NCBI GenBank assembly: GCA_946699065.1
Contig: CAMPDV010000135.1
Coordinates: forward strand, 248,001-312,000
Source: Loxodes magnus
Lineage: Eukaryota; Ciliophora; Karyorelictea; Loxodida; Loxodidae
Reading direction: 5' to 3'
Length of the DNA stretch: 64,000 nucleotides
Positions 26,235 through 35,416 of the stretch are shown here, in pieces. Numbering within the stretch: the stretch's first letter is position 1; the number at the start of each line of letters is the position of its first letter. The translations under genes were made by a program, and so were the position numbers. Below the pieces are notes generated by a model. The model was not told where the DNA came from and searched no databases. It worked only from the letters and a program-made list of their open reading frames with translations.

Positions 26235-27245
26235 TCATTCTCTTAAACATTTGAGTAGTTACATTATAGAAATAATGTTGTATCTTGTCTCTTATATATT
26301 ATATATTATAGATTAATATTAAGTTAGGCGATCTTTGAGGAATTTTACCTCTTCCCGCCAATCACCGGATTGCTCCGGGATTAAATAAAAAAGTTTAAAA
26401 GTTTCTTCTCTCATGTCCACTTGATCTTGCTATAGCTAGTTCCATCTTGCGTTCCGCGAAAATTTCTTCTTATAAATGGTTCCAATTTCCGTCATTCATA
26501 GTCTTTCTTTTATTCTCCTCTGCTTCAATTGTCTAGCCTTTATTTTCTGTGCTTATTGCTTTCTCTATTTTTCCCAGTATTGGTTCTTGAAAATCAGGAA
26601 TTCAATGCATTTTCTTCACAAGTGTTGCTCTGAATTGCAATAATTGCATCTTTTTACAATCTTGATTGGTTTGATCTTCTTCAAGTTCTTGTCAATTTCT
26701 TCAATCAGCATTGGGTTGCCTTTCTGCTCATTTATTTCATCTTCTAGTCTCTCAAGCCTGTTGTCAAATTCATTCTGTTTTTAATGCTAATTCTGGGATT
26801 AGCTAGTTTAATCCTACGATATGTTCCAGAAAGCATTCAGTTCTCGTTCTTAAGACATAAGTCTTGACTCTATTCCTTCAGCTAGGTCAAGCTTTTCTAT
26901 TAATTTGTCATTGTCTTATCTTGAGTTTCCTAACCTCTTCCTGGAGGATTAGCACTACTCTGACGAGCTATTCCATGCTTATCTAGCCAGAAGGATTGAA
27001 TTCCGTTACCTCCTGGTGGAGAGCTGATTTCATCTGCTTACTCGGTTTCTCAGCTGAGATTGGAATTTCTATAAAGGCTGTCTTCAATGGTTGCTCCCGC
27101 TTTTCTTGTTAAATTCCAGGTTGTTAGTTCAATATAGATTAGGGTTAGATAAAGAAGATTACTAAGTCTTGGTTTCCTGCTTCCTCCCTTCCTTTTTGGC
27201 TTAGGAAGAGGTGGTATAGAAGCCTGATTTGAAACCTTCCATCAT
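26235..27245 (-). CDS. Zinc-knuckle (CCHC) ORF of a small nested retroposon, intact frame (336 codons)
   Basis: Minus-strand ATG at 27245 (a second ATG follows at once) lies 8 bases inside the element edge. The frame is continuous to TGA 26237-26235, although the last 20 or so codons are outside the element because it has no TGA of its own. Residues 1-60 are basic; 60-190 are Gln/Arg/Glu-rich and helical (KLIEKLDLAEGIESRL, NEFDNRLERLEDEIN). Residues 200-213 (26607-26648) are CNYCNSEQHLWRKC, a perfect C-X2-C-X4-H-X4-C knuckle whose Trp is a TGA codon. A basic region (KIKARQLKQRRIKERL) follows. Such knuckles bind nucleic acid in retroelement Gag/ORF1 proteins. No polymerase is present, so the element is non-autonomous. 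Relatives lie at 28157, 42060 and 45514. Confidence 0.6.
26286..26300. repeat. Target-site duplication, left copy (15 bp)
   Basis: The sequence is TGTCTCTTATATATT, identical to 27254-27268. The two copies bracket the nested element. Confidence 0.75.
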
Positions 27246-27253
27246 TTTATTTT
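26301..27253 (-). mobile_element. Nested non-autonomous retroposon (953 bp) inside LINE ORF2
   Basis: A GC-richer block is bounded on both sides by the identical 15-mer TGTCTCTTATATATT. Removing the block plus one repeat rejoins the minus-strand LINE frame (PKYIRD then KIQHYFYN), which aligns on both sides with the plus-strand LINE. It carries the zinc-knuckle ORF and, about 64 bp before its 3' end, a GC hairpin. No reverse transcriptase is encoded, so it presumably used enzymes supplied in trans. Confidence 0.72.
26365..26378. other. GC hairpin near the 3' end of the nested element
   Basis: CCGGA-TTGC-TCCGG forms a five-pair stem with a four-base loop. It sits in a GC-rich patch about 64 bp from the element's 3' edge (minus strand). 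Placement resembles other GC hairpins at element ends in this window, but its sequence is different from the 24810/34777/35639 family. Confidence 0.4.
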
Positions 27254-27268
27254 TGTCTCTTATATATT
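27254..27268. repeat. Target-site duplication, right copy (15 bp)
   Basis: The sequence is TGTCTCTTATATATT, identical to 26286-26300. On the minus strand it encodes part of the LINE ORF2 residues KYIRD at the insertion point. Confidence 0.75.
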
Positions 27269-28133
27269 TAGGAAAGATTTTTAAAATTTGTACTAATCTA
27301 GGAATTCTACAAGACAAAAATATAGAGGTCTGATAATATTTGTTAAATTTGATCATAACTTATTTATTTTATCTCCAAGCTTACTCCTTAAAACTGAAAT
27401 TCTTTTTTCTTTTCTTACTTTACTTCTTCAGTAATGAAATCCTTTTTTCTAGTTGGTAAAGAAAAGAGAGCCTATTGCCGATCTTTGAAAATAAAGGCTT
27501 TCTTAGTTCATTTTATAATAGAATTTAAAATCTTTATTGCCATAATGTGCTTAAAGGTAGTATGTTTAAATCTATATAACATGATTCGTTAAAAGTTGAA
27601 ATTGCTGCCTAAAATGCTTTTCTTGAAATCATTCTCATACTTGACTCATTTCTATTCAAAATTCCAATTATTCCTTTTGATTACACTATGGTACTAGTTC
27701 TCCTACATATTCTGCTTTAGGTAGTGTAAAAAATCTCCATAAAGTTTTAAAATGTCAAGGAGTCACATTATTATATCTCATTAGTTAAAAAACATCTTGC
27801 TTTATTGTAGCTAAATACTTAAACACGACTTTTCTACTATGGAGAATCAAATTATTCTTCATATGTAGAATTACACCTAAATATGTGACTTTTTCTTTTT
27901 AAGCAATTGGTAAATTTTCTAATCATAAAGTTAAATTTTATTACTTCTGATGTTTCTTTAAAATGCAAAAACTTTATTTGTTTTATTTATTAGATTCTAC
28001 ATCTACTTTGCAGATTTGGAAAGAAGAATCAGATCATCTGTCTATCCACTGCATGCGAAGCTAATACTCGAACCCTGGCATTTAAATCCCAGATAGGTAC
28101 TTTTACTTTCCAAATATTTAACTACGATGTCAA

Positions 28134-28148
28134 AATACAACAATGCTA
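28134..28148. repeat. Target-site duplication, left copy (15 bp)
   Basis: AATACAACAATGCTA, 13 of 15 bases identical to 28963-28977. On the minus strand both copies encode the same reverse transcriptase residues (roughly LA-FF/LL-Y), as expected for a duplicated target. Confidence 0.6.
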
Positions 28149-28962
28149 TATATAAAATGGAAGAAGGTCTCAAGAAGGGGTTTTTTCAGCTCCATAGAAA
28201 AAGGGAAAAAAACCAGAGACTTCTAATTCTTCTTCTACCATATCTTCTTTAATAACATAATAATTTTCTATTGTTCTTTAACCCCCAAATTTTGAAAATT
28301 AAAGATAATCTTAAATTGAATAAGAAATTAAATCAGTAGAAACTAACTAAAACAAGCTGGACTTTTCACTCCCATAGCCACGAGCATGCAACTACATGAA
28401 AAGTGGTAAATAAAAAATAATGTAGAAATAGAAAAATGATGAATAGCTAATTGAATAAATTATGAAATCTATACGTAAGAAGTTTAAATATTAAAGAAAG
28501 AAAACCAAAAATTATTATAAAGAGTTAAAACAATGAAGAAAGGTTAATAAAACAGGAAATCGAAGTTAAATTTTTGGGAAAAAAAAAGAATTATATTATA
28601 AACCTTAGCTGAAAATAAAATGAAACTAGAGTATATAAAACCAATAGAGATAACTCCTCCCAGAAAGATTGTCAAGCTGCGCTACCTGTTCAAATCAAGA
28701 TTCCATACATGCAAGAGATGTAAGATATATTTGGATAAGCAGAGAAGAAACAGTGAAGAGATTTGGAGAGAACTGCCAAGAACTTGTGGAAACAAGGATA
28801 AAAGAATATTTAGAAGAGGCTTTTTCAAAGGAGTACCAGAACTCCAAAAATACTGGGAGTTCCGAACATTTTTTTTAAACCTCAAGGAACAACTTCTGAA
28901 GGTATATATTGAAGGGGTTTAAAATCCCGGAGATACGAGCACTTTAATTTAGTATTATTATT
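28149..28962 (+). mobile_element. Second nested zinc-knuckle retroposon (814 bp), opposite orientation
   Basis: This block splits the LINE reverse transcriptase between FFY and LLYFDIV. It is flanked by AATACAACAATGCTA (28134-28148) and AATAAAAAAATGCTA (28963-28977), a 15-bp target duplication with two mismatches. Its 5' end (TATATAAA then ATGGAAGAAGGTCTCAAG) matches the 5' end of the 953-bp element (AAAATAAA then ATGATGGAAGGTTTCAAA), so the two are one family inserted in opposite directions. The duplications are less well preserved, so this insertion is probably older. Confidence 0.62.
28157..28922 (+). pseudogene. Zinc-knuckle ORF of the 814-bp retroposon, frameshifted
   Basis: It starts MEEGLKKGFFQ, comparable with MMEGFKSGFY in the 953-bp element. 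It continues as a basic, helical segment (EERLIKQEIEVKF) and then shifts frame. The knuckle at about 28678-28722 is CATCSNQD in one frame and HTCKRC in another; removing two bases between them would give C-X2-C-X4-H-X4-C, so the motif is broken by a two-base insertion. A basic stretch (KQRRNSEEIWREL) follows, as in the related ORF. All three plus frames are open here under the ciliate code, so openness alone says nothing. The motif and its relatives decide the call. Confidence 0.5.
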
Positions 28963-28977
28963 AATAAAAAAATGCTA
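28963..28977. repeat. Target-site duplication, right copy (15 bp)
   Basis: AATAAAAAAATGCTA, the partner of 28134-28148 with two C-to-A differences. Confidence 0.6.
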
Positions 28978-31079
28978 AAATTGGTTCATGCGATCTACCT
29001 TACATTTCTCCATTGCTTTATTATAATGTTCTGATATTCTTTACATTTACAATAAATGAAGAATTTAGGTTTTAATAAAACGATTCTAAGATTATTATTA
29101 TTCCAAGTATTAGTTTAGCTCTCTTAAGTTGATCAAACAAAAGTCTTTTTTATTGAGTCAAACATTTTTTCATCATTATTAATGTTTCTATCAATTTAAT
29201 CTTACCTTTAGCACGTTTCCGATAATTATCAACTATTGTTATATTATTCAAATCTATTAAATAGTTGATCTATTTTACATGAATCCTATTTATGAAGGAT
29301 GAATCGAATTTTTCTAATAAATTAGATTGAATAGTCTATTTGTTTAAGCTTTATCATATAATTTTAGAATAGTATTAATAAGAAAAATAGGTCGTAAATT
29401 TTACCAGTAATCTTTATTTGCATTTTAAATATTGGAATTATCACTGATGTGTTTAATTCCTAAGAGATTCTTCCAAATCTTACCGTATTATTCAGAAAAG
29501 AATGAAGAATTAACAGCAAATATTTCAGAAGTTCACCTTTGATTCCGTGTAATCCAGCTACTTTTCATTCGGAATTTCTTTTATAATTTCTTATATTTCT
29601 TGTATGGTAAAAGATTAAATCCTTATAAATATGAGAGTGGATAGTCTTTAATTTCTTGAATACTATCGTATATTTTATCTATTTTTTAATTACTAAGATT
29701 TATCTATTATTGAGTTAGATTAGAATGGTTGTTAAAAACACAATTACCCATGAATCAATGAATTTATTTTTTATTTCTTAATTAAAGTTCATTTAATTTT
29801 TTTAGGATTAAGAATTTCTTTCCATGTAAGAATATTTCCTTAGCATCTTCATTAAGAAGTAAAAATTTTTTTTACTTTATGTTTTTTAAACTTTCACAGA
29901 TTATATTTGAAGTCTTCCTAAATTTTTTCGCTGCCTCATGAAGAAAAGTTACATATTAATTTATTCTTCCAAATTTAATGTGAGCTTCCTTTATACAGAG
30001 CTAGCACTTTTAGCCTCTATATATTTCTTAGTAAGATCTCGAGGAAGCTAGTTATAATAAGAGTCTTGAATAAACGATCCTAATGCTTAATCAGTATTTT
30101 CTTAGAAGTTATTTTTGACCATTCGTATTAATCTTCAAGATTATCTAAATCTATCTAAAAAGATTCTAGATAAGTTTGTAGGAATGATTCTTAATATTTT
30201 GCCTAACTATTGCATCTTATAACATATTTATTTTATATTTTCTCTGAGTCATCTTTTCCCAATAGACTATAGAATTATAGGTATAATCGACGGTGATTGG
30301 AATATGATCAGAAATTAAATTATTATTATGAGCAGTTATGTTTGTAAATTAATTAATATTCAAATGGTTGTTTATAATGATTCAATCATTACAATAATTT
30401 TTCCTGTTCCTTTGCGTATACATGTATTAATGTTACTATCATTCACTATCTCAAAATCATTTTATAATAAAAATTCTTATAACCTATTTGTATTATCATA
30501 AGTATTTTCATGATTTTCTCCGAAACCTTATAGAAGAGCTTTGAAATCTCCCATCAATATATGTGGATTCTATCAAATTTATTTAGAAATAGGAAGAAGT
30601 TTATAAGCATAATCTTTGATATCTTCATTTTTCCCACTATCAGGTATGTAACAAGACGTGATTAAAATATTATCCAGTTTAATTACAACTAATCAATTTA
30701 ATTATTTTTCATCTTCTATTTGCACTTCTTCACTATTCAATTCTTCTCCTACTACTAAACAAAACACAATCTCCTTTTCCTGAGTATTTAAAATATGCTC
30801 TATATCCATTTATTATTATTGGAGGAAATTCTTCTTTTTTTCAGGCTTCATTTATTAATAAAACGTCTGTATTGTTATCTCTGATAAATTCTTCTATATT
30901 CATGAATTTACTAGATATTTCATTAATATTTATGAATTCTATCCTTATTTTTTTAATTTATTAGTCTTTTCTAATTTTAAAGATCCTGCAGATAGACCAC
31001 TTTTATAAATGCAGGTATTCTTTTATCTTTATTGATTAATCTAAATATGTATTAATCTTTTTCCATGTTCAGGATGTTA

Positions 31080-32930
31080 ATAAAAATATTGAATCAAAAT
31101 ATATATTATTTAGGTCGTATATCTTTTAAGGAGTTTTCGGTCTATATCAAATTTACTTTTCATACTATATATCCTTTCTTATTCTAAGTCTTAATTACCT
31201 GTAAAATATCTATTTTATATATCGCAAATTTCATACAAGGGTTGTCTTAAAGATTCTGATTTAATCAAATTTTAAAGTAAGTTAAAATATTTTTATTGCA
31301 TGTTTATGCTTAAGCATCTACATATTATGTCTTTTAAGATTACTGTAATTAATTACTAATTTCTTTTAAATTTTATGTTTAATTATAAAATACTAAATCC
31401 TTTAAATTTATTAATATTTATACAAAATCTATTTTTTAGGAAGCTATATTTATTTCATAATTGTATTGTCTTTACTTATCTAATTCAATACTCAAAGTAA
31501 AATTTTCCATTTTAGCTTGTTATTCCTTGTCTATTAATTACATATTCTAGTTTTTAAATTTAATAATAGGCATTGAGCTATTAGAGTTCAATTTCTATCA
31601 TTTTTATTAGGAAATTAGTAGAAGTAAATATTAAGTTTATTCTAATATAATCTATTATTAATCCAGCTAAGTTTTATTTATTAAGTTACCTGTTTCAGAT
31701 TAATTAAAACTTTTATTATTTTCAAATTATCTCTTTAAGAGATATCTGTACCTATCATTTAAATTTAAATTAAATTTTATCTAATATTAGATTCAACTTT
31801 GATCTCTCCATTAGATTAAGATTCACTCATGTATTAACTTAATTTTTATAAGTGCATCATTGTGTCTTAATTTCTCTATCTAAAGTAGAAATTTATTCGT
31901 TTAAAGTATTTAGTTTTAGAAATTACAGAAAAATTGGTTTAAGTAGATATTTCAGCAAGTTATTTTTTATCTGTTATAATATTTATTCATTTTTAGTGTA
32001 GTTTTTTCTAATATTAATATATATCGTATTTTAGTTACTAGTTTCTATTTTATATTCTTTGAATTTCCAATAAATTTCATTTATGCAAGTTTTATATTAC
32101 TTCTTAGTTACTTATTATGGTTTATATTTCTTGCTCATATTTTGCTTTTGCACTGATTAAATTTAAGTTTAAAAACTTGCTCTTATCTATTAATCTTTAT
32201 ATAATATTTTATAGTTTTTTCATTTTTTTAATTAACAAATTTTAATTAGGTTTATTTTTTATTACTTGTTCTTATGTTATACTTATAAAGTAAGCAATTT
32301 AGTTTTAAAGTTGTGTGTTTTTATTCTAGAGATAAGTTAAATAGTGATCGTGTGAAATATCAGAATTAATAATATTTCTTTACTTTTAATTAATTTAATT
32401 ACGTCCATTTTAATCTAATTACTGATTGGAATTATTCAAAAATGAAGCTAAAGTTAATGTACTTTATCATTATCATATAAAGATATTTTTATTTTAGTTC
32501 AGATTTGAGTGCATATCTTTAATATTCTCAATACCTTAGATAATATCTTATTTTTTAAGTATCTTTATGATACTCATTAAGTATCTTTGGCGGTACTATT
32601 TTAGGCGGTAATGCTATTTTTCTTCTTATATATTGATTTTTCTTTCAGCAAATTCTACAATTAATGTCCCCGTTGAAGAGAGTTTCGAAGCATTTTTATG
32701 CAACACATAGGAATTTGTTTTCTGGCTTTTAACTACAGTTTTTTAATAATTTCCTTAATAAATTCATTATTAAGTTGATTTCTGCAAGTTGTAGAGACTC
32801 AAAATCTCTTATTTGGAAGTTTTTATACACTTGCCTGTGCTTAATCATTGAATTTGCAGCTTCTTTTTAATTAAAGAAGAGTCAATATATGGAACTGTGG
32901 ATTTTATATCTCATCGATATTTTTTACTAT
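31080..32930 (-). pseudogene. Probable LINE ORF1 remnant (RRM-like segment)
   Basis: Minus-strand reading at 32.90-32.70 kb gives SSIYWLFFNQKEAANSMI followed by a helical, charged stretch. Further on it reads TLIVEFAERKINIQEEKQ and LKQYRQRYLMSIIKILKK near 32.65-32.55 kb, in a different frame. The first stretch looks like the last strand and helix of an RNA-recognition fold (hydrophobic strand, then EAA-N helix), which is usual for LINE ORF1 proteins, and it lies directly upstream of the endonuclease on the same strand. The rest, 32.4-31.1 kb, gives no recognisable motif. Boundaries are approximate and the assignment rests on position plus weak pattern. Confidence 0.35.
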
Positions 32931-33196
32931 AGTACTTTTAATTAAATTATAATATTATTCATAATATTATAAATTAAGGCAACCAGATAGGATTAAATAA
33001 AGGGCAACTCTATAAAAAGCTAGTTCTGAGATTCATCTAGCTCTTACCATTCTTTCATATCACTAAGATAAATTAAATTCTTTTAAGTCTTTTTTGATTT
33101 ATCTTGTTTCTATAATTTTAAGAAAATATTTGAGGTATCACTAATTCCTTTCTCAGAATCAGACTCTTTAATATTTTGATTATTAATATTTAAAAT

Positions 33197-34850
33197 GATA
33201 GAAAATATTATTCAAGATTTAATAATCATATAATATTAAAAAGGAAGGATAAAGAAGATTACCTTTAACTTACTAAAGTTATATATCCAAATATTCCCTA
33301 AAATCTAAATTTAGATAATTTATTAATGCATCAAGATTTTTTACAATATGTAAAAGATGTATCATAAAATATTTCAAGTTCAAGCTTTAATAGAAATAAG
33401 GAAAAGGCAAGATTAAGTTTGAAAAGGAGAGAAGTCGAAAAAAATTTTATATTTAGCTTTCTTGTAATATTTATAGCTTGGAGTATAAGTATTATAATAA
33501 TGTAAAATTCTAAATTTTGAAACTCTTTTATTTTATTCTATTCATCTTATTTAGAGTTTTATATATATATTCATTTTAGAAAGGCAAAAAAACTTCTCAC
33601 ATTATATGCAACCAACCAGTTTCTTGATCGAATTAACTATTTTAGTTTACATACTTACCAAAATGTTTTTAGATATCACATCTTATATTATTTACTTGAT
33701 TCATGTATCACTAGTTTAAATAACCCCATAAAATTTCTAAATATCGCGGGATTAAAATCTTGACGACTCTTCTTTACCAAAAAATAAAGTAGCTGCCATC
33801 TAATTAAATGAGCATAGGCAGATACTCAACTACTTTCTAAAAATTGATCCTGATTCATTTCAACTCAAATCAAATCCGTAAAGCATATTATAAACTTGCT
33901 AAGAGCTTAATTAAATAGTTGTAGTTAATCTCCAGTCAACAAGTTACTTCGAAATTCCTTAAGAAATGGAAATTAACTAGCAAGAATTCTAAAGACTCAA
34001 AAATATATTTATATATAAAAAAACTAGATTAGTACCTCATTCTCAACATTCGTATCAAAAATATCCTCTACATAGTAAGATACTTTTGATAATTCATTCT
34101 CTAACCAGTTAAAAACAGTAAATAAAACTATGGATATTTAATATACTCTTTAAGTTGAAAAATAAAATGAAAAGCTTATAAATGAAGTAAAAGAACTCAA
34201 GATTAAAGTATAAAATTAACAGATAATAACAATTCTTTAGAAAACTAAACACTATTCTTACATAAAACAATCAAAACACTTAAGTCATGTAAAGTTCTTA
34301 TGAAGCAATTTTTGAATAGTATAAGACTTAAATAAATTAAATTACTAAGAAAATCAAGGAAATCAAAAATGATAATTAGAAGCTAATGTTAGATTTATAA
34401 GAGTAATAATAATTAAAAATACGGTCTAAACAGTTAAATTTTGCAACTAATTAAATATAATTTTTAGATAAAGAAGTTTAAGCAAATTCCTAATTTCGCC
34501 TTATTAATTAAATTATCTAGACTGTTATAAGCATTTTTTCAAGAAATGAATAATCAATATAAACAAATTATGATAGTTCAAAAGAAGAGTTAATTTAAAC
34601 AGATGAAATAAAGAAATATTTTGAATAAACTCTTAGTAATGAATATTTACTTAAACAGAATTAGTTAAAAGTCATAAATAAACACAAACTAATTTATAAT
34701 CTAGTGATATACAAACCCGTAAAGAAATAAACTTCATGCAAGTTTTAATTGAATTATATAAATAAATTTGATTATAAAGCGCGTAGCACTCTCGTTGGTG
34801 CGCAGCTCTTAAAAAAAATGTTTCATACTGACAAGAATGTTTCTTACTGA
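33197..34850 (+). CDS. Membrane and coiled-coil protein of unknown function, one frameshift
   Basis: From ATG 33197 a frame is coherent to TGA 34301-34303: a charged N-terminus, one clear hydrophobic span at about 33.45 kb (FIFSFLVIFIAWSISIIIM), a soluble middle with Trp encoded by TGA, and a coiled-coil start (VEKQNEKLINEVKELKIKV) near 34.15 kb. The coiled coil then continues in another frame (YEAIFEQYKTQINQITKKI, VQANSQFRLINQIIQ, EELIQTDEIKKYFEQ) to TGA 34848-34850. A single shift near 34.28-34.30 kb joins the two parts; it may be mutation, sequencing error or an unrecognised short intron. The 3' end abuts GC hairpin B, like the gene at 20926. No family is recognised. It may be a host gene or a transposon ORF1. 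Confidence 0.5.
34777..34810 (+). other. GC-rich hairpin B
   Basis: Pairs GCG (34781) with CGC (34801) and CACT (34787) with GGTG (34797) around a six-base loop, followed by CTCTT and an A-run. It has the same layout as 24810-24840. Compared with that copy, both strands of the stem have changed at several positions, which keeps the pairing. The copy at 35639 faces it in reverse. Confidence 0.55.
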
Positions 34851-34945
34851 TAAAATTATCAGATACTGATAAATCTTGTTCAATACTGGTATAATTATTC
34901 AGTACTGATAAAAATGTTCAATACTGATATAATTTTAGAATACTC
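34821..34945 (+). repeat. Degenerate minisatellite, about 20-bp unit, six to seven copies
   Basis: Units built around TACTGATA with a TTCA or TTAT lead recur every 18-21 bases (for example TTCAATACTGATAAAAATG). The units diverge at several positions. The array lies directly inside hairpin B at the edge of a GC-rich island. Confidence 0.7.
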
Positions 34946-34964
34946 GAAATCTTTAATACTTGCT

Positions 34965-35224
34965 GGAGGTCCAAGGACATGGCAGGATTGTGTCTCATTG
35001 CATCACCAAAGCAGAGGACGACATGCGTCAGATATGGGTACTTAAATTCCCCACCTCTGATGAAGCTCGCAATATTATTTCTTTTTCGTTCCAGTATTAA
35101 AAATAAACGAAGCCAAGTCAAGCCAGTGTCGAAGGTCTAAGGATCTTATGTCTCGAGGCCAAACCAAAACAGAGGAAGACATAAGTCGATTATGGGTACT
35201 TAACTTCCCCAAACTCTGATGAAG
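34965..35224 (+). repeat. Imperfect tandem duplication of a roughly 100-bp GC-rich unit
   Basis: Unit 1 (34965-35065) and unit 2 (35129-35224) share GGTC-AAGGA, CAGAGGA-GACAT, ATGGGTACTTAA-TTCCCC and CTCTGATGAAG. In one plus frame they read TKAEDDMRQIWVLKFP and TKTEEDISRLWVLNFP, so the duplicated unit may have encoded a short domain. A minus-strand reading is also coherent, so the coding strand is not settled. Confidence 0.6.
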
Positions 35225-35416
35225 ATGACCGTGATGTTCACCTTCGAACAACTATGGCGGTTTTAAAAATTTATTTAAAAAATAATAAATAATAAGAATA
35301 ACCATTAAAGCATATCTAGCAAGAACTTTAAAAAGCTTATTAAAAATAAGCACTGAAGTTTAATTATTAAATTATTAATAATAATTTAATTTAAATAGGG
35401 TGGTTCTTACCTTTTA

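Larger units (their letters stand above)
25795..31010 (-). pseudogene. LINE ORF2 pseudogene: AP endonuclease, reverse transcriptase, C-terminal domain
   Basis: Endonuclease: INEISSKFMNIEEF, DVLLINEAW, SCYIPDSGK and MGDFKALL (GDFN/A box with K for N) at about 31.0-30.5 kb; a frameshift near 30.77 kb separates the halves. Reverse transcriptase: VAGLHGIKGELLKY, IIPIFK, LRPIFLL and LYDKA at 29.55-29.35 kb; EMQGRSHEPILAFFY at about 29.0 kb; then, beyond the insertion, LLYFDIVVKYLE. The catalytic box reads FA-CSGQT-DD (28033-28059), that is, FADD split by 15 extra bases. Thumb KVTYLGVILH at about 27.85 kb. C-terminal part ITYTKLNKQF, ISMYKLRTQSYNF and MCGEYDTFERIF at about 26.15-25.95 kb. Each block has a counterpart in the plus-strand LINE. 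It would have made the enzyme for target-primed reverse transcription; this copy is dead. Confidence 0.72.
25795..33000 (-). mobile_element. Decayed non-LTR (LINE) retrotransposon with two nested insertions
   Basis: Read on the minus strand, the order is ORF1-like segment (about 32.9-31.1 kb), AP endonuclease (31.0-30.1 kb), reverse transcriptase fingers/palm (29.65-28.98 kb), a break at 28,963-28,134, rest of the palm and thumb (28.13-27.3 kb), a second break at 27,268-26,286, then the C-terminal domain ending at TGA 25797-25795. Fragments on both sides of each break align in order with the plus-strand LINE at 36.6-40.0 kb, which proves the interruptions are insertions. The 5' limit is approximate; a host-like gene starts at 33197 on the other strand. 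Several frameshifts make it inactive. Confidence 0.75.

Noticed and set aside
28020-28080. tRNA-like look (GGGTTCGAG followed by a D-arm-like stretch) on the minus strand
   Set aside because: The order of parts is wrong for a tRNA, and the bases encode the reverse transcriptase catalytic region.
28174-28920. GAAGGGGTTT direct repeat (28174-28183 and 28911-28920) as insertion boundaries
   Set aside because: The 15-bp pair at 28134 and 28963 restores the LINE protein alignment and places the element start in line with its relative, so the shorter repeat is probably chance.
28620-28922. 100-codon standard-code ORF, with overlapping ORFs on both strands
   Set aside because: All frames are open in this GC-richer insert. 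It is part of a frameshifted zinc-knuckle ORF, not a separate gene.
26301-28962. Internally eliminated sequences of a germline genome
   Set aside because: The inserts encode transposon proteins, have 15-bp duplications typical of retroposition and sit in a dead LINE rather than in a host gene. No short conserved pointer is visible.
34208-34222. GTATAAAATTAACAG as a 15-base intron of heterotrich type
   Set aside because: Removing 15 bases does not change the frame and would not repair the frameshift seen at about 34.29 kb; nothing else supports splicing.
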